Shown here: one piece after another, positions 60,893 through 64,000 of the stretch
How the letters are laid out: each line of letters opens with the position of its first letter
Numbering within the stretch: position 1 is the stretch's first letter
NCBI GenBank assembly: GCA_012295275.1
Contig: CM022665.1
Location: forward strand, 42,848,152-42,912,151
DNA length: 64,000 nt
Direction of reading: 5' to 3'
From: Chrysomallon squamiferum
Lineage: Eukaryota > Mollusca > Gastropoda > Neomphalida > Peltospiridae
Position numbers and translations under genes: made by a program
The notes under the pieces: model-generated
The model's database searches: none
The model's input: only the letters and a program-made list of their open reading frames with translations
What the model was told of the DNA's origin: nothing

Positions 60893-63800
60893 GTAGAGAA
60901 AATAAGTAGTAGTAATCTTTAAATGAAAATGTTAAAATTACCAATGTTAAAGGATTATAATTAGCTGAAGATCCTAAACATACATTGAAAATTTTACTTT
61001 TCAAACAGGGAAAAATAAACTTAATGAAAATCTGAAAAAATTCATTTATATGACATGTATGTTTATGAGTATATATATCTTTATTTTGTATATTTTTGAA
61101 TTATTTTATTTTATTTTTTAAATTATTTATTTTTTTTAGATTTTTTTTTTATTTTAATAAGTTTTTTTAAATTTAGTGTTATGGTTATTTATTTTTTATT
61201 TAAAAAACAAAAACAAACAAAAAACTGAAATTATTCTTCAACAATAGAAATATATTACATTGATAATTAGTCATTTAAATAACAAACTTTAATTCTGTCA
61301 AATGGAAGATGTTTACATTTCTCCTTTTTTGGAAACCAAAATGGCAAATTTATGCTTACTATATTGAAATAATAATAATAATAACAAAAACAAATAACAT
61401 GAAAAATAACAAGTCTGAAGATAACATCTTGATAAATTTTGGAGAAAATTTACATTTTTCATTTTAAATCTAATTTTCCAGTGCATTTTCCAGTTTAAAG
61501 TATAAATGGTTCATCTGCAATTACATTTTTAGACTACTTCTTACTGAAATGGGTCACATATCAAAAATATTCAAACAAACATAATAAAAGTCTCCACCCA
61601 GTTCATATCCTGATAATAAAGATTTATAAAATCTCTTCTATTTGTCTTAGATACGGAAGTAAACAAAGTTATCTATCTTTAACTAAACAAATATAGTCTG
61701 AGATTTCATAAATACTGAATAAAGAGCATTATTGTTAAGATTCTAATAAATATATTATAAATATATTTGTTTCTAAGGTAGTTTTCATTGTGTGTAATTA
61801 TATTAGATGTTTTAATGAATGTAAAACAATAACAAACTGCTAACTTGCATGTCTAACATATACTCAGTCTTTATTAGACATTTGTCTTTATGGAATTATT
61901 ATTTTTATTTTTTCGTTGTTGTTATTATTTAATTATTTATTATTTTTATGATGCACACCACTGCCACTTCAGTAGTTATTATTATTACTGAAAATCTCTT
62001 ATTTTCAAGTGACTTTTGTTTTTCAGGACTGACATTTTCATGATTTTCTCCTAATAAAAGTGATTTGTCATTTTTTCCTTTTTTTCTTTTTTTTTGTTTT
62101 TTTTTTTTTTTTTTTTATAAGGTTGACTAGTCTCAGATAAATTTTAAGATAATTTAAAATTAAAATCTACAGCTATTCTTTCGAGTTGATAGCAGCAAAT
62201 TTATATGTGCACCATATCAAAGACATCATTGCCTTTAATACACTGGCATTGGAGTACTGGCTGGAACAAGATACATCTGAATGGGTCACCGATGAGGGAC
62301 TGATCCAACATGTCACAGCACCTTCACCAGATATTCTACCACCAAGACTTAACTGGGCAGAAAAATTCCATTTCATTTAAAATTATAGGCTACTCCTGTT
62401 CTTGTACAAATCCAATACTCAGCAAGGGAGGTAACTCTGTCTCAGAAACTTCATTAACAAGGCTGTGAGATGAAGGGAAAACTAACATGGTGTTATGGAT
62501 ATCCTATATTCGCTGTTAACTGTCAGCAGTACACTGCTCCAGTGGGTTTTTATCGAGTGTTCAGAATGTTATTTTACTGATTCGACTAAGCTCGACAGAT
62601 GAAAAGAAAAAGCAGTTTAAAGAAATCCTTAGCTTAAATATGAAGAAAGTTTCCCATTTGTAACAAAAAACAAGTTCCTTTCTAGGATTAGTCAGTTGTT
62701 GTTGTTGTTGTTGTTGTTGTTGTTATTATCATCCTCATCATCAACTATCATTATTACTAGTATTATTATCATTATTATTACTAGTATTATCATTATTATT
62801 ACTAGTATTATTGTCATTATTATTACTAGTATTATTATTGTTGTTGTACTTGTTAATATTAACATCATAATCATCATTATAACTACAAGTGTTATTATCA
62901 TCATCCTCATTATCGTTCTGTCATTATCATTATCATTTTCATCATCTTCTTCATCTATTTTATATTACTACTACTACTACTGGTTTAACAATAAACTACA
63001 CTTACTGAAGAGATTTAAATCAAGCACATCTTTACATCAAGTTCTTTTTATTAATATTTGTCTTAGTTTTCATTCTCTCAAAGTTAAACAATTATTAAAA
63101 TATGTCAGACTTTATAAAATATTTTTTTATATTTTATAATTATGGTCTTTTTTTTTTCTTCTTTTTTTCCATTTCTTTATTTTTTTAATAAAATAATTTC
63201 AAAAATATATGTCATGCAATATAAAAAGAAATGTAATTATGGTTAACTGTAATTAAAATTTAAAAAAGAACTTCTAACCCATTATCTATAGCATTATAAT
63301 AAATTGATAAATGATATTAACATAAGAAGGGTTTTGCCAAATGTAATGTAAAATATTAGACAAAGATAGAATACTGACATATTTAATTTTGAAGTGACTT
63401 TATATAAATAAAAAAGTAAAAACTGTAGTAATAAGAAGAAGAAGAAGAAGAAATATATATATATATTTTTTTTAAATTAAATAAATAATAAAAATAAAAC
63501 CCCATAAAATAACAACAAAACTAAAATAAATAATAAACCAACAAATAAATAAATAAATAAATAAATAATTGCCCCACCAAAAAAAGAAAAAAGAAAAAAA
63601 CAACAAAAAAAGAACTCCCAACAACTAAAAACAGAACCATCTCATTCCTTCAGGATACATACAAACAAACATAAAACCAAATTCTTGAAATTCAACTGCG
63701 AAACTCTTGAACAGTTTGTTTAGTATCATACAGACGTATTGATCAGAAAGTAAACCACGTCCCAGTGTACAATACAACAGTTATTAACCAGCAGGATGAG

Positions 63801-64000
63801 ACATCACAGTTTTAGACCACCCCTATTATTGCATTACAAGAAAATAAATGTGATTTTCTTCACAGCATACACAGCTGAAAATGACCTTATAAATCTTTGA
63901 TGGAAAGCAGTAAGAAATGGAAAATAGTAGGTCTGTCTGAAGATGTGAATTTCATCTTTAGAATTTTTCACAAATTAATACTTGTGTTGGATGAGGTTTG
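60893..64000. other. Right-end non-coding stretch
   Basis: No gene is supported. AT-rich, with poly-T (62084-62117), GTT/ATT triplets (62695-62960), AAAT runs (63540-63568), and one less AT-rich patch (62178-62380) open on both strands. It should be the intron upstream of the PDZ exon; the missing PDZ N-terminal half was not found here. Confidence 0.5.

Noticed and set aside
62695-63139. 147-codon + strand frame, leucine/serine/isoleucine rich
   Set aside because: It comes from GTT/ATT triplets followed by intron-like sequence; no domain or splice support.

Overview
This is a very AT-rich, intron-dense animal nuclear DNA window. It has GT-AG spliced genes, many microsatellites and minisatellites, and fragments that look like tRNA-derived SINEs. 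The two recognised genes are both animal genes. The composition and repeat style suggest an invertebrate, perhaps a lophotrochozoan such as a mollusc, but that placement is only an impression.

Left end, + strand (181-3023): the last five coding exons of TRNT1, the CCA-adding tRNA nucleotidyltransferase. Its 5' exons lie before the window. From 3024 to 9642 there is no gene; this stretch holds the 3' UTRs of two convergent genes plus AT-rich simple repeats.

Middle, - strand (9643-29981): eleven coding exons of PALS1 (MPP5/Stardust), the MAGUK scaffold of the Crumbs polarity complex. In order it encodes the N-terminal conserved PAR6-binding motif, two L27 domains, PDZ, SH3, a lysine-rich HOOK and a guanylate-kinase-like domain. 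All internal exon phases agree from the L27 exon to the stop. A candidate alternative first coding exon lies at 40419-40491, and its phase fits the first PALS1 exon.

Right part (30-64 kb): mostly intron-like sequence full of tandem repeats, including a pair of inverted arms of about 0.4 kb in one intron. On the - strand at 59187-59244 and 60574-60683 two exons encode the C-terminal two thirds of another PDZ domain. The phase of the second fits PALS1 exon 1, so the locus may make a PALS1 with an extra N-terminal PDZ; otherwise these exons belong to an unrelated PDZ gene whose other exons I cannot see. A CpG-bearing, promoter-like block (59480-59760) lies between them. The upstream PDZ exon has a 60-bp tandem repeat at its 3' splice site that copies the splice site itself in frame.

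Each gene has one single-base frame conflict (TRNT1 between its first two visible exons, PALS1 in its first exon). These look more like assembly indels than biology, but need reads to settle. No CRISPR, rRNA, canonical tRNA or intact autonomous transposon was seen.
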